A stretch of DNA of 64,000 bases from Odobenus rosmarus divergens (Eukaryota > Chordata > Mammalia > Carnivora > Odobenidae). The position numbers and the translations under genes are program-made. The notes under the pieces were generated by a model. The model was not told the DNA's origin and made no database searches. It worked only from the letters and a program-made list of their open reading frames with translations. The stretch lies in NCBI RefSeq assembly GCF_000321225.1, contig NW_004450467.1, positions 1,136,889-1,200,888 of the forward strand. Reading direction: 5' to 3'. Of this stretch, positions 11,505 to 22,600 are shown piece after piece (positions within the stretch are counted from its first letter, which is position 1; each line of letters opens with the position of its first letter).

Positions 11505-11710
11505 TTAAATTTTTTTAAAGATTGTTTTTTATTTACTTATTTGAGAGAGAGAGACAGTAAGCAAGAGCACACAAGCTCAGGGAGAAGGAGAGGGAGAAGC
11601 AGAATCCCTGTTGAGGAAGGAGCCCAACACAGGGCTCGATCCCAGGACCCTGAAATCATGACCTGAGCCGAAGGCAGATGCTCAACCAACCAAGCCACCC
11701 AGGTGCCCCT
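11505..11710 (-). mobile_element. Can-SINE, antisense
   Basis: Reverse complement of the tRNA-derived SINE: poly-T and TTTATTTAC tail at left, GA-rich body, 'gacctgagccgaaggcagat' and head 'gccacccaggtgcccc' at right. Flanked by ttatgcctttcctcttt (11488-11504) and ttatgtttttcctcttt (11711-11727), a 17-bp duplication with two mismatches. Confidence 0.94.
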
Positions 11711-11727
11711 TTATGTTTTTCCTCTTT

Positions 11728-12740
11728 ATTATGTTACTACCAAATCTTAGAAGTCCACATGTTACTTGAATCTAAAAGATACCAACCAAAGACACCCATG
11801 GCAGCTGCATTCACCATAACCATCCACCCATTCATTCACTTAACAAATACCTAAATATATAAATATAGGCACATGCACAACTAAGAATGGGGAACAAAAA
11901 ACTGGTTCAGCTAGTCACTTCCAGTGGGTTATTTACATTCCTCTGGGATGCTAATTGTTCAGTTTTATAGACTGAAACAATATTGGAATCAGTTAAATTT
12001 AAGCAATATAAAAAAACATAATATAATATAAAGCCATATGGTTCAGACAGGATAAGAAAAATTCAGCTCATTAAGTTAGAAACAGTTTCTACTTGATTTA
12101 AACCTTCAGTGGTAACTCTTCACTACAATGACTTCTGAAGACATAGAAAAATAGCTTTAAGTCCAGTCTTTGAAATAAACTAAAGAATGATGGAATAGTT
12201 TCTCAAATTCCAATCATTTGCATACCACAGTCAAGATTTCTGCCTATGGTCTGTGTACTAGCTATATGTTCTTTAAATCAATTTCTATTTAAAATATTTT
12301 TAAGGAAACTTTATATTGCTACTTTAAATGAAAAACTGATAATACAGAAATAGAAAGTAACTATAGGAATACAGTGAGATGGTCATTAAGTTTATCAAGG
12401 TAGCATTACAATGGAAAGCTCTGAGCCTGAAACTTGATCTGCTCTTTGTTGGAGAGAGATTAGCAAGTGTTTGGCAGGTGTTAGAGACCTACTAGTTCCA
12501 CACTAATTTTTCTCTTGGAAATAATCAGAAGGACGGAAAGAGCTTCTGAATGGAAGTAATTTTCTCATGACATGATTCAGTGCTATTTAATACTGTGTTT
12601 GCATCCCACCAAACAGCTTCTTGCAGACCACAGAGTTATATGTTCTAGAAATGTGGGGACATCCAGGGAGTCAGGGGACTGTGAATGCATTATGTGTGGA
12701 GAGAACTGTTGGAAACAGCTTCTAAGTCTGTATCTGACAT
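11728..12740. other. Intron sequence without a recognised element
   Basis: AT-rich. No supported exon, RNA gene or named repeat. The open frame at 12572-12775 runs into an L2 fragment and is not coding. Confidence 0.45.
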
Positions 12741-12845
12741 TTTTATTCATTCAATCATCGACTAATATGTACTAAACACCTACCATGTATCAGTCATTGT
12801 GCTAAGGGCTGGGGATTCAATGGTAAGACCCTCACTTCAAAGAGA
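12741..12845 (-). mobile_element. L2 3' end, antisense
   Basis: ATTCATTCAATC followed by 'aacacctaccatgtatcag' and 'gctggggattcaatggt' is the reverse complement of the L2 3' terminus (which ends in GAATGAATGA repeats). Short and diverged. Confidence 0.65.
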
Positions 12846-13169
12846 AAGTAAAGTAGGTAAAAAAAGAAGAAGATAATTAAACAAACTGTGTTATATAATA
12901 GAGGACCCAAGAGATGCTAAGTGCTAGACTCATAGGGAGAGGGATCATTTTTTAAATCTCAAGAGGTCACCCATTCTCTCAGGAATTCTAGAAGGCTTAT
13001 TGTCTGTTATAGGCTGTCAGTGATTACTCATTTCCTTTGGTGAGCATCAGTTGAAAATAGCTATCATATAAGGAATGGAAACCGGAAGATACTTGAAGAC
13101 TACAAGGACATAATAGCAAAGTGTGCTGTGATGTGGAAAGAATAAAATGAATGTCAGAAAGAACGTTAG

Positions 13170-13290
13170 AGATTGGTCTAATCTTTTCCTTTTATAGGAT
13201 ATAGAAGCCTATGATTTCCTAGAGTTAGAGGCTGAAATGAGATTTAACCTGGATCCCCTGACATCCAGTCCAATGTTCTTTGTACTATAG
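13170..13290 (+). mobile_element. MIR fragment, sense
   Basis: 'ccttttataggatatagaag' and 'ttaacctggatcccctgac' followed by 'agtccaatgttcttt' recall the second half of MIR (core to 3' end). Diverged; family subtype not called. Confidence 0.5.
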
Positions 13291-14383
13291 GACATACGTA
13301 AGAAAGGAATCTTGAGAGGTAAGGATATTTATGTTTATTCCAAAAAGATACTCTGGAGCATTCCCAGTAAATAAGTACCAATGAAACAAAACAAACAAAA
13401 CAAAACAAGAACCCAAAAAAAGAAATCAAGATTCTTGTGTAGTAGACAGTAAAATGATCACATTTTAAGAAAGATTGAAAGGGGAATATTTAAAGACAAA
13501 TATAACACATATTATGGCTCTAAGATAAACTGTTGTCTGAGCCATATTAAAATACTTTTATTGAGAAACACTTAATGATCATATTAGCAGGGAAATATGA
13601 ATGGCTTACTATGGTTATAAAAACAACTTTAAAGCTAATCAGCATAAAGGGTTTCCTCTATAGAGTTGCAGTTTTATCATGAGGGAGAAATTACATTCTC
13701 TCTCCAGTGGTCTTTGGTATCACTGCATTGAGAGAGCTTGGAAAGAGGAGGCAAGGGAAAGCCCTTTGTGGACAGGTAATGTACTATATGCCTCTTTGTT
13801 CCTCATACTTATCATATACATTAAGAAAAGTAGGTGGTTTTGAAAGTATAAGAGCATTTACCCCATTATCTAATTTACACTAGAGCACACTGGTTAAGGA
13901 GGAAAGTCAAGAACACTATTTTTTTGAACTTCACCCACTGACCATCAGCAGGATTACCCTGGGGCATGTAATTCATGAATGAAGAACAGTAGTCTCTGTC
14001 AAGTCAGCGGACTGCTGAATTCTACTATATAAGGATTCTATGGGAGCTCTGGACCTGGATTTTTAGCTGTATCATCTTTGTATTCTTTCCTGTTCTTTGC
14101 TAGTAAATACTCTCTTGAATTCATTCTAAACTATTTTTTTATTCAGAATTAAATTTTCCATACCCAATGGCACATTTTATTGAAATATGTTGTTCAAATT
14201 CAGTTGTATTAAAGATTTCCCTAGAGAATCCTAATGATACTGCCTTGAAAATGAAAAAAAAAAGTGTATTGTCTTGCTGTCTAAATTCTTGAAATTAAAC
14301 CATTTAAGTGGCTGACCCAGCTTGCAATTACATGCTAAGCCAAACACTTTGATCCTATCATGGGAATGAAAACTAGTGAAATA
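13291..14383. other. Intron just downstream of the GPR158 exon
   Basis: No repeat named except a short (AAAAC)n stretch at 13384-13409. Immediately next to the exon the sequence is single-copy looking. A 107-codon minus frame (14231-14554) crosses the exon in a different frame and is not coding. Confidence 0.5.
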
Positions 14384-14391
14384 GAATATAC
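14384..14391 (-). promoter_or_regulatory. 5' splice site of the GPR158 exon
   Basis: The exon ends CACAG on the minus strand and is followed by GTATATTC. The exon side is a good match to the donor consensus. The intron side has GTAT rather than GTAAG or GTGAG, so it is a moderate donor. Cutting here leaves AG of a split Arg codon, which agrees with the Arg that follows LKLH in the GPR158 protein. Confidence 0.8.
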
Positions 14392-14501
14392 CTGTGAAGC
14401 TTGAGAGTGACAGTTCCATAAACAGTAGCAAAACCGAGAAGACGGACCCATCTGAGGAGAATACAGCGAAATGTGCTTGGCTCAAAGTACAAAATAACAA
14501 C
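14392..14501 (-). CDS. GPR158: Internal coding exon of GPR158 (orphan class C GPCR, mGlyR)
   Basis: Read on the minus strand, this 110-base segment starts after a consensus acceptor AG (14503-14502) and ends before a GT donor (14391-14390). It is open in one frame: 36 codons starting with VVILYFEPSTF and ending LLGFATVYGTVTLKLH, plus two bases (AG) of a split Arg codon, so it enters in phase 0 and leaves in phase 2. The residues are the outer end of TM2, the short extracellular loop 1 and TM3; the Cys after PSTFR is the class C TM3 cysteine that normally pairs with loop 2. GPR158 is a neuronal plasma-membrane receptor that scaffolds RGS7-Gbeta5 and has been described as a metabotropic glycine receptor. 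GPR179 is the alternative, but the FEPSTF loop and TVTLKLH end fit GPR158 better by memory. The exon sits alone, as expected for this very long gene. Confidence 0.93.
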
Positions 14502-14535
14502 CTGTGGGATGAGAACAGAAAGAAAGAGACCTTCA
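14502..14535 (-). promoter_or_regulatory. 3' splice site and polypyrimidine tract of the GPR158 exon
   Basis: On the minus strand the bases just before the exon form a pyrimidine-rich run (TCTCTTTCTTTCTGTTCTC) ending in ATCCCACAG. This is a strong-looking acceptor and it fixes the exon start at 14501. The downstream codon GTT follows directly, giving a phase 0 entry. Confidence 0.85.
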
Positions 14536-14639
14536 GGATCAACTGATGACCCATAGGCTAAAATCGATATTTCACATATGAATTTTGACATAAGCACACA
14601 TCCTTTTAAATAACACTTTAAAATATTTTGATCATTCAT

Positions 14640-14965
14640 GGTCCAAATCAAAAGACTACAGTCTCCCTATTGCTTTCAAATCAAAGCTAAGTTCTTTGAT
14701 TCTGACTCTCAGGAGTTTCTATCAATTGTCTCTAAGCCTTTGGCACATTCAAACTTAACTCTCTTTGTTTCCCCAGATGGGCCAGCCAGGCTGTCCTCCA
14801 TTGTCATACTCCACTGGAGCCTTGCTGATTCCCATCTCCATACTTCCAGCAGTACCCTTCCCCTGTCTGAACCAGCCCTGAGAGGATCATCCTGTATCGT
14901 ACTTCCCAGTCAATCCACCACTTAGTACCTGGCTCAGTCGCCTCACTAACTCTTCTCTTCTCACT
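14640..14965 (+). mobile_element. L2 fragment, sense (tentative)
   Basis: CT-rich text such as 'tctctaagcctttggcacat', 'cccatctccatacttcc' and 'aactcttctcttctcactcc' has the texture and word order of the L2 3' region, about 140 bases upstream of the exon in gene orientation. Divergence is high, so the call is tentative. Confidence 0.45.
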
Positions 14966-14974
14966 CCAGAGTTC

Positions 14975-15200
14975 TCACTGAGCAAATATTAATTAAACAT
15001 TTACCATGAGCCAGGTACTATACTAGATGCTGTAGATACAAAGGCCAATAAGAGAAGAGAGACCTGTAAACGAGGAATTGCATTAAAGTAGCAAAGGTGC
15101 TGTGATAAACATCTGGCAGGTTCATTGGGACCCAAGGAACAAGTGGTCAATTCTGGGCGGGGGTGGGGGCAGTCAAAAGGCATGTGCAAGGCACTGTATG
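14975..15200 (-). mobile_element. L2 3' end, antisense
   Basis: 'gagcaaatattaattaaaca' then 'tttaccatgagccaggtac' and 'gctgtagatacaaaggcc' match the reverse complement of the L2 3' end. It is back-to-back with the previous tentative L2. Confidence 0.6.
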
Positions 15201-15920
15201 TGTTACCTTTCATATGATACTGGTGGTTTTGAACAAGCCCTCATAGAACAGGAATAGGTTTGGCCCTGCTCAAGAAATCTAAAGAATAAATGTTGTTGAA
15301 GAATGTAGACTTTTACTCTTATGCTGGAGCGGCAGGCCTAAACTGATTTTTCTGAAAAGAAGGTCATCATAACAGAAAAATATACTCACTCCTAAAACTC
15401 TGAGTATTATTTTAGGTTTTATTTTTTTTTAAATCCCAAAGATATAAATATTGGGAAACAAAGCATAGCTGGGTGACATGGGGTGGGTGCTGACATTTTC
15501 TTGTTGATATCTTACCAGTGGGGCCCTACTCTCCAACAGTGCCAGGAACGACATTACCGACAACTCTCTGATGGTATTTCTCAAATAGTTCTACCTTATA
15601 AAGATATTAAACTAGGTACTTTCAACACCATTAGAATTAAATTCTCAAGGAGTGGCAAAAAGGCTGGTATTAAGAAGAAATCAAAGGAAGGTAAAAATAG
15701 GTGTGGCCAGGAGATAATGTTGCTTTATGTATATGTAGTATTTGTCCTTAATTTTCTAATTCATTAGGTCTATGCTGAAAGATACAGATAAAGATGTGAT
15801 TTTAAAATTCATTCTACCAGGAAAGTACTTGGAGTTATCCAAGAATTGATACAAAAACATTTCCTTTATTTGCTATTTTCACAAAGTAAGTTAAATTCTG
15901 TAAATGTGTGTTCTAGGTTT
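15201..15920. other. Intron sequence without a recognised element
   Basis: No named repeat. A 94-codon plus-strand frame at 15483-15767 has low-complexity lysine-rich and hydrophobic ends and no recognisable domain; it is antisense to GPR158 and not supported as a gene. Confidence 0.45.
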
Positions 15921-15933
15921 TAGCTCATGTATT

Positions 15934-15936
<3 letters not shown>

Positions 15937-15972
<36 letters not shown>

Positions 15973-16164
15973 TTATAAAGATTTTATTTATTTATTTTGA
16001 CAGAGAGAGACAGCGAGAGAGGGAACACAAGCAGGGGGAGTGGGAGAGGGAGAAGCAGGCTTCCTGCCGAGCAGGGAGCCCACTGTGGGGCTTGATCCCA
16101 GGACCCCAGGATCATGACCTGAGCCGAAGGCAGACGCTAAACAATTGAGCCACGTAGGTGCCCC
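15937..16164 (-). mobile_element. Can-SINE, antisense, with expanded TTTA tail
   Basis: Tail at left has become an (ATTT)n array (about 15931-15974), followed by AAAGATTTTATTTATTTATT, the GA-rich body and a head ending 'gagccacgtaggtgcccc'. Flanked by tagctcatgtatttta (15921-15936) and tagctcatatatttta (16165-16180). This is the nearest SINE upstream of the exon in gene orientation (about 1.4 kb) and lies in the same orientation as the gene. Confidence 0.94.
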
Positions 16165-16180
16165 TAGCTCATATATTTTA

Positions 16181-16904
16181 GAAACAGTCCCTTTACACAA
16201 GAGTCCAGCAGTAATTATAAGTTCTGCAAAATAAGCTGTATTGTTTAGTAAGGAATATGAGCTGAAGGAAGAAGGGAAAATTTAGGGGAAAAAAAACAAA
16301 TGGAGAAAACTGGTAGAAGATTAAGAGGTTAGGGGATATGTGTTCCTTCTCATGGCAGAGAGAAATGACAGATTAGAAACTAGTGAGAGAGAGACCTAAA
16401 GTCTAGAATATACAAAAATCTCAAATATTTCTACTAGAAATGACTTTAGAGTTTATTCTAACACAGTGGGTTCCTGGAATCTACAAAATCCTGTGACTTA
16501 TTACAAAGTTTTCCATTGCACACCGAACAATGATTAAGGGCATGAATAAGCAAAGGTGAAGAATGTGAGACAGAAGTTGGAATATTTGGAGGAAAGGATT
16601 GCTCTTGAATTGTTCAGGAACTACTGTTATAGCTTCAAACTTTTATTTCACAAATGAAGAATTTGAGGGCTTGTTATTGTAAATGAGTCGGTCAGAAATA
16701 AATGTTATCTTCAAGATAAACTATGTGAAAAGTCCAATTAGGATTCACTAATCATTGTGACTCTGATTCACTCATTCACTATTTATTTAGTCTGCAATTT
16801 AGAAGCCATTATAATAAATCAGATGTGGATTAGGTCCTCAAGTTATAGTTTAGAAGAGTGGATGCTCCGTGTACATGATAAAAATAATGCCATGATCATA
16901 CCAA
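16181..16904. other. Intron sequence without a recognised element
   Basis: AT-rich text without a recognisable repeat, RNA gene or exon. Confidence 0.4.
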
Positions 16905-17110
16905 ATATTTATACAGCACTATTGCTAGACACAAAATTAAGCATTTTTACAGTATTTACTTATTTAATCCCCACAATACCTTATACAGTAGGACTGTTTC
17001 TTTTGCAACAGAGGAATGACACACAGAGAATTTAGGAGATGTGCTCAGCATCACACAGCCAGAAAATGTCAGGGCTAGGATCTGAATCCAGGCAGTTGAC
17101 TTCCTGAGTT
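16905..17110 (+). mobile_element. MIR, sense
   Basis: 'atttatacagcactattgct', 'tttaatccccacaatacctt', then 'catcacacagccagaaaatg' and 'gatctgaatccaggcag' follow MIR from its 5' third through the conserved core to the 3' part. Confidence 0.8.
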
Positions 17111-17239
17111 CATGTCTTGCCTCTCTAAATAGTTCTACCACATGGGGGAGGTGACAAATGCTATTATACTGTGAACTGAATCATACTGAGGATTCAGAGA
17201 AAAGAGGAATTACTCTCAGTGGAAACAAGTGAATTATCG

Positions 17240-17830
17240 TGGGAGGGTTCACATCTGAGTAAGGACCTGGAGGAGGAGAGGGTTTAAGTATGTAAGCAAA
17301 CAGGAAAGGGGGAGGGAGCCCAAAACAAAGGCCTGGTTGTGGGAAAGCTTCAAGAGTGTGGAGTGCATGGTTATGGACAGGAAGACATAAAGGGGAGTAC
17401 TAAAAACCAAGCTTTAAAGATTTTATTTATTCATTTGACAGAGAGAGACACAGCGAGAGAGAGAACACAAGCAGGGGCAGAGGGAGAGGGAGAAGAAGGC
17501 TTCTGGCCGAGCAGGAAGCCTGATGCGGGGCTCGATCCCAGGACCCAGGGATCATGACCTGAACCAATGGCAGACGCTTAACGACTGAGCCACCCAAGCT
17601 TTGAAACAGAGGTGGGACCAGTTCACTGTAAGCTTTAAATAAAAGGGTGAGGAATTCAGATTTTATTCCATGACCAAACATATCATTAAACTTCTTTAAA
17701 TTGAGATCAGAAGTGTGTTCCTGGGAGTTAATCTGGCAGCATCACACGAGATGACTGGATGCTATGGAAGGGGAAGATATTGAAGGTGAGAAGGCCAGTT
17801 AGGAGAAATCACAACAAAACAAAACGAATT
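17240..17830 (-). mobile_element. Ancient L2-grade repeat, antisense, split by a SINE
   Basis: 'acaaaggcctggttgtggg', 'aagagtgtggagtgcatgg' and, after the SINE, 'attcagattttattccatga' and 'gagaaggccagttaggag' match a common mammalian repeat in which L2-like sequence continues into a GGCC-TTGTA-GGCCATG type block. Subfamily not assigned. SINE insertion at 17413-17595. Confidence 0.5.
17413..17595 (-). mobile_element. Can-SINE, antisense
   Basis: TTTAAAGATTTTATTTATTC tail, GA-rich body, 'gaccaacctgaacc'-like end and 'actgagccaccc'. The usual final AGGTGCCCC at the head is missing. The bases ccaagctttaaa (17408 onward) and ccaagctttgaaa (17592 onward) mark the duplication, so the head was 5'-truncated on insertion. 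Confidence 0.9.
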
Positions 17831-17952
17831 CATCATCTTCCTCATCGAACCTTTTCCTTTTCTTACGTCTTATTTTAGCATCCTCCTTTACTCTAGTCCC
17901 CAAATGCTTCTGCTTCCTTAACTCAGGGTTCTTATGAAAAAGTCTAAATTAT

Positions 17953-18133
17953 TATTTTTTTAAAAGACTATTTATTTGAGAGAGAGGGGGAGAGAGCGCG
18001 CATACGTGTGCACAGGGGGTGGAGCAAGGAGGAAGGAGAGGGAGAGAGAGAATCCCAAGCAGACTCCACACTGAGTGACCTCAACCAAAATCAAGAGTCG
18101 GATGCTTAACCAACTGAGCCACCCAGGTGCCCC
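17953..18133 (-). mobile_element. Can-SINE, antisense, perfect duplication
   Basis: GA-rich body with a CG-containing variant (gagcgcgcatacgtgtgca), head 'gccacccaggtgcccc'. Flanked by the exact 16-bp direct repeat aaaagtctaaattatt at 17937-17952 and 18134-18149. It lacks part of the body between the AGACTCC and CCTCAACC blocks. Confidence 0.95.
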
Positions 18134-18159
18134 AAAAGTCTAAATTATTTAGGATGATA

Positions 18160-18525
18160 GATACCAGCTTACTTCTATTACATCATTACTTTACACCTAC
18201 TCACACCTTCCGATCCCTGCATATGCTGTCCCTTCTGACTGGATGTTCCTCATACAATCCCACTGTCTCACCTGTACCTGGCTTACTCCTATTCACCTTT
18301 CAGGCTTCAGTCTAAATCACTCCTCCTCTAGGAAGAGGAAGCTTTCCTTCCCTGTGGCTTAGCACACCGTCCCTCACTTGATCATAGCACTGGATCCACA
18401 GCACTGCATTCGATTTGTAAGCTTTGTGACAACCATGTTTATCATGTTCAATTCTGTAATACTGGCACTAACTAACTAAAGTCCAGGCACACAAAAGTGC
18501 TCATAAATATGTTGAATGAAAGAAA
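18160..18525 (+). mobile_element. L2 3' region, sense
   Basis: Classic L2 order: 'ctgactggatgttcctc', 'ttcacctttcaggcttcag', 'ctctaggaagaggaagc' with 'tttccttccctg', 'tgatcatagcac', then 'ctcataaatatgttgaatga' at the end. Confidence 0.8.
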
Positions 18526-18789
18526 AAATACAGCTGTAGGAAAATGGTAAAGAAGGACATAACTACTGTAGTGAGAATGGGAATTCAGGCATTCATGAGA
18601 ACAGAGGAAAGAACATGCTGAATCAAGAAAATTGGGCAGGCAGCTGATTATTTGTTGAGGCAAAAGCGAATAAAGTGTCAAAAATAATGTGAAGATTTTA
18701 AGCCTGGGTGACTGGAAGGATGATTGTGTTTAGAAAGAAACAGATAAAATAAAAAAAGATGCATCAATCTGAGTATAACTAAGCTCTAC

Positions 18790-19105
18790 TTAGAAACCTC
18801 CTCACCCCACTTCATCCTTCATGTCTCAGCTCAGAGTTGGCACTCCCCAGACTGAATCAGGTTTCCATCTTATCTGCACACTATTTACTTGTATTGAATT
18901 CTGAGCTTTCCTTCATCACACTTATCAACTCTATTTTGATATAATTGTTTCTGTAATTCATTTGTTAAATATTTCGACTAGTTAGTTTGTAAGTTGCATG
19001 AGGGCAGGGATTGTAACTATCTTTCTCATGATTGCATACCCCTTCCCTAGTATTGTACCTGCCAACAGTAGGTAACCAATCGTAGGTAACCAAGGAAAGA
19101 AATTT
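18790..19105 (+). mobile_element. L2 3' region, sense
   Basis: A second L2 copy with 'catgtctcagctcagagttg', 'atgagggcagggattgtaac' and 'attgtacctgccaacag'. Near its end GTAGGTAACCAA occurs twice (19069-19080, 19083-19094), a small tandem duplication. Confidence 0.75.
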
Positions 19106-19110
19106 TCAAA

Positions 19111-19157
19111 AAGGAAGGGAAGGAGGGAAAGAGAGGGGAAGGAAGGAGGGAGAAAAG
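19111..19157. repeat. Purine-rich (GGAA/GGGA)n tract
   Basis: Pure purine run of degenerate AAGG and AGGG units. Confidence 0.85.
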
Positions 19158-19475
19158 ATGGTTAAGTTTATTTTTTGATATATTGAGTGTAAGTTGTCTA
19201 TACAACATCTAACCCAGATCTAGCTTTTTAGTAGTTAGTATACTCCATAATGAGAAAGGGGAAAAAAAAAAGATGAGGAAGTTTCAATATTTTTCAAATC
19301 TCAGTATTTCAACTTTTCTTGTTAAATATAATGTATATAAATGTATAGATTACAAATTATTGTAAATATCCCTTCCCAAAGTCCAAATTAATGACAAGTT
19401 TTATAACAAACCTTCATAAAGGAAGAAATGGAGAAAACCTAAGCCACTGGGCTAAAGAATTTATGAACGATGATG

Positions 19476-19665
19476 ATAATACAAATAGCTGCCATTTTAT
19501 GTAGCATTCATAATAGCTGCCTGTGCCCCCCCCGCACCACTGATCACTGTGATAGACATCTTCCTTACATTTAGGGTCTAGGTATACTTTATTATTCCCA
19601 TTTTAAAGATAAAGAGACTGAACTTTAATGGGGTTACCTAATTTGCCCTGGTTATAAAAGATTGT
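19476..19665 (+). mobile_element. MIR, sense
   Basis: 'attcataatagctgcctgtg', 'tactttattattcccatttt' and 'aaagataaagagactgaac' are the MIR core region; the first half contains a C-run (19527-19534). Confidence 0.7.
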
Positions 19666-22600
19666 TTTTCAACCAGAACCCACAAAAACTTCCTCTACTA
19701 GAATAACTGTCTCAGGTATATTTTCAAAGTACATATTTCAAGAGAAAACTTTCCCCGTTCTCTTTCCAATACTAGAAGCTAATGATAGGCATAAAGATAT
19801 TTAGTGTGTGAGAAGTAGGACATAAGTGTACCACATCCATCACTGAGTATCCTAAGGACCCAAGGGCATGCATAATTGCTGGATGCATGAGCACCGGGTA
19901 TAGATTGTAAGCAGGTTTAGGAGGGTAGGGTAAGAGAAAGAGAGACCCTCTGTATATTTTAAGGACTTGGTTCTTCAACACTGGAAGTTTTTTCAGATGC
20001 TTACAAAATTCAATCAGCTGATCTTAGTGGGGGGATACTCTAGGCATTGTGTTTTTAAAAAGCACTGCTGTTCTGGAAATGGCCTTCCAAGCATTCCCCT
20101 CATTACAAACAAATCTGCACAGATTATACACCCATTTCATCAAATATGAATTTTTTTTTTCAGTTAGTTTTGAAGTCAGCTTGATTGCCTATACTCTTTG
20201 GATACTGAACACAGCTAATGGGGAAGAAAAGAGAACCACAAGAGAAAAGAATATTAGGCTTTCCAAATACGCACATAATAGAAGAACATTTTTAAATAGA
20301 ATAACTTTCTTTTGTAAATACAGACACAACACCAGAGATAGAAAATTAACCTCTGCTGTGTCGGCTCAGGAGATGCAAGGCCCAGTGCTTTCAGAAGAGG
20401 AATGCTGGAAAGGTAAAATGGTCAGAAGCTAGCACAGTCCAATGTTCTTCCCAGAGCTCTGAGAGGAAAGGTGTGAAGCTCTAGCTTTAGGTCTGATATT
20501 TTAAGGATCTGAGCAACAGTTTCCTGATAGTGTGGGACACAGCAGTTCTACTTTCTTAACTGACTCGTCGAGTGTTATCTGCTTCAGTTCAGTGAAATTG
20601 GTTGTGAATTAAATCACTTGCATAGGTGAGTGAGGTGCAACATGTTTTAGTGTTTATGTTAGTGGGTGTGTAGGAACAGTTTTATTTACAGAGAAAGATT
20701 ACTGGGTAATGGGAGCACAGTGACAGATGCCCGTGGTAAGACTTCTGTTGATGAAGTTGTCTTTTGATAAGGATGTGAAGGACTTCTAAAGCTTTAAGGA
20801 CTCTCTCTGCCACATCTACAATTTCCTTCTTCTTTGTACAAGGAAGAGTCTCTCTAGTTCAATATTTTCCAGGGCCACTTCACCTTCTCCAGTTTACCAT
20901 GCTCCCAACAATCCTTACTGAACGAGTGAAGAATAAAGCTGGTATCTTGTCTGGAGGACAGTCCACAAAGATATTTCCGCTTGGAAATATCTAATATTAA
21001 AACCTACTACTTAATCCAACCAGGTTTGCTATCTCTTGAAGTAGGAGGCTGGAAATGAATCATGTAGGTGGGACTATATTAAAGGACACTTATACAGGAT
21101 CCGCTTGATAAAATAAGTATTTTTGAAGTTCCATGAGTGTGTTCTAAATTTATTTTTTCTATATTTGGGAAGAAACATGATTCTGTACACAGGAAATATT
21201 TAGGATGAAAATGTGTGTCCTGTAAATGTTTAAATATCTAAAGTTGGATCAAGTGACAAAAAATAAAAACTATTTAATACAACTTTACACCCATGCAATT
21301 ACCATACAAATTAAAGGGAATATGATTGTGATTGTGTCTTTACAGAACAATGGTCTAGAACTTACTACCTTGCACTTGGCTCCTATTACTCAAACCAACA
21401 AAAGAGGGATAAATTAATAGACTAAAATATAAAATACATACGTAAGTTTTATATATTTATAATATATCAGTAACATATTGGGGTTACTGTGACAGCAGAT
21501 GAGATATGCCTGACATAGCTCCTCTAAAATCCCCACTATAATACCCCTGAAAAGATAAAAAGAATTTAAAAGGGTCACAGCTCTAAAAACTAAAGGCAAA
21601 GATGACAAGATGCCAAAGTCTCGCTGGTGATTCTACTTACTCACTGCCTGGTAGATGGTATTGAATTAACAAGCACCTTTTAAATAAAACATCACATGCC
21701 TCATTTTCTGAACCAGAATAAGATCTGAAAGCCCAAAGATAACAGGGAAAGATTTGCATTCCTACTCCTTGTCAGAGTCTAATTCTGAGACCCATAGGTT
21801 TTACTAAACATTGAAAAATCTTTGGTCATGCCCTAACTGTGCAGAGACTATTTCAGCCTCCAGCCAGTCCTGGAGCCTTCTTGTCCATGACCACCTTTCT
21901 TGGTCAGCTCTCCCTCTTCTTCATCCATTCAGGGTTTAGGACTTCCAGGATGCAGCATTCAGAAATGTGATACTTAGCTGCCTACGGCCTACAGGAAAGC
22001 ACAGCAAGGTGGAGGGAAGAGCAGTATGTTGCTCCCTGGTCTGTTTTCCTATCTCTCCACAAGAAAAGGCCCTTTGTAGAAATACCCCATCCCAACAAAC
22101 ATAATAAATATAGAAACAAGTGACTATTTTTGTCTAAAACTTTTACAACCTCAGCTTATGTGTTCAGAAGGAATAATTTTTTGGTGAAGAGTAAATTATG
22201 ATGCATGACTTAGGATAGAAGATTATACCATCCTAACAGACTGTTAGGATGAATATGGTAAAGTTCTTGGGATTTATGTTAGGTGAAAAAACAAGCAGCA
22301 CATAAAATATAGAGAGAGCATACAGTGTGATATTGATTATGCTGAAAATTTATTTGTATATATGAATATATATGTACACACACATACACATAAACAATAA
22401 CTTCCTGCTTATTATCCTTAATTATCCTTATTATCCTTAATTTAACACCCTTAATTTGTTCCAGAAAGCAGATCATGAAGGGGCTACCCATAAAAGCCAA
22501 TTGGGAAAATATATTGTTTATTCCTATTAAGAAGTCCATCTCAAAATTATGTTTTCTATAATTATCAAAAAGGCAAAAACAAAGAAACAGAAAATCTAAA

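Larger units (their letters stand above)
1..14391 (-). other. GPR158: Inferred GPR158 intron downstream of the exon (partial)
   Basis: The left part lies downstream in the gene. The next coding segment expected (start of TM4 region, beginning after LKLHR) was not found on the minus strand, so the intron would be longer than 14.3 kb and leave the window on the left. Its last 6 kb in this window are mainly antisense L1 fragments. Confidence 0.65.

Noticed and set aside
14231..14554. 107-codon minus-strand frame covering the exon
   Set aside because: Wrong frame relative to the GPR158 exon and runs through both splice sites. The real frame is the one covering 14373-14651, and only 14392-14501 of that is coding.
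20049..20432. 127-codon open frame on the plus strand
   Set aside because: No domain, no splice or promoter context, antisense to GPR158 and located in AT-rich intron where frames of this length occur by chance.
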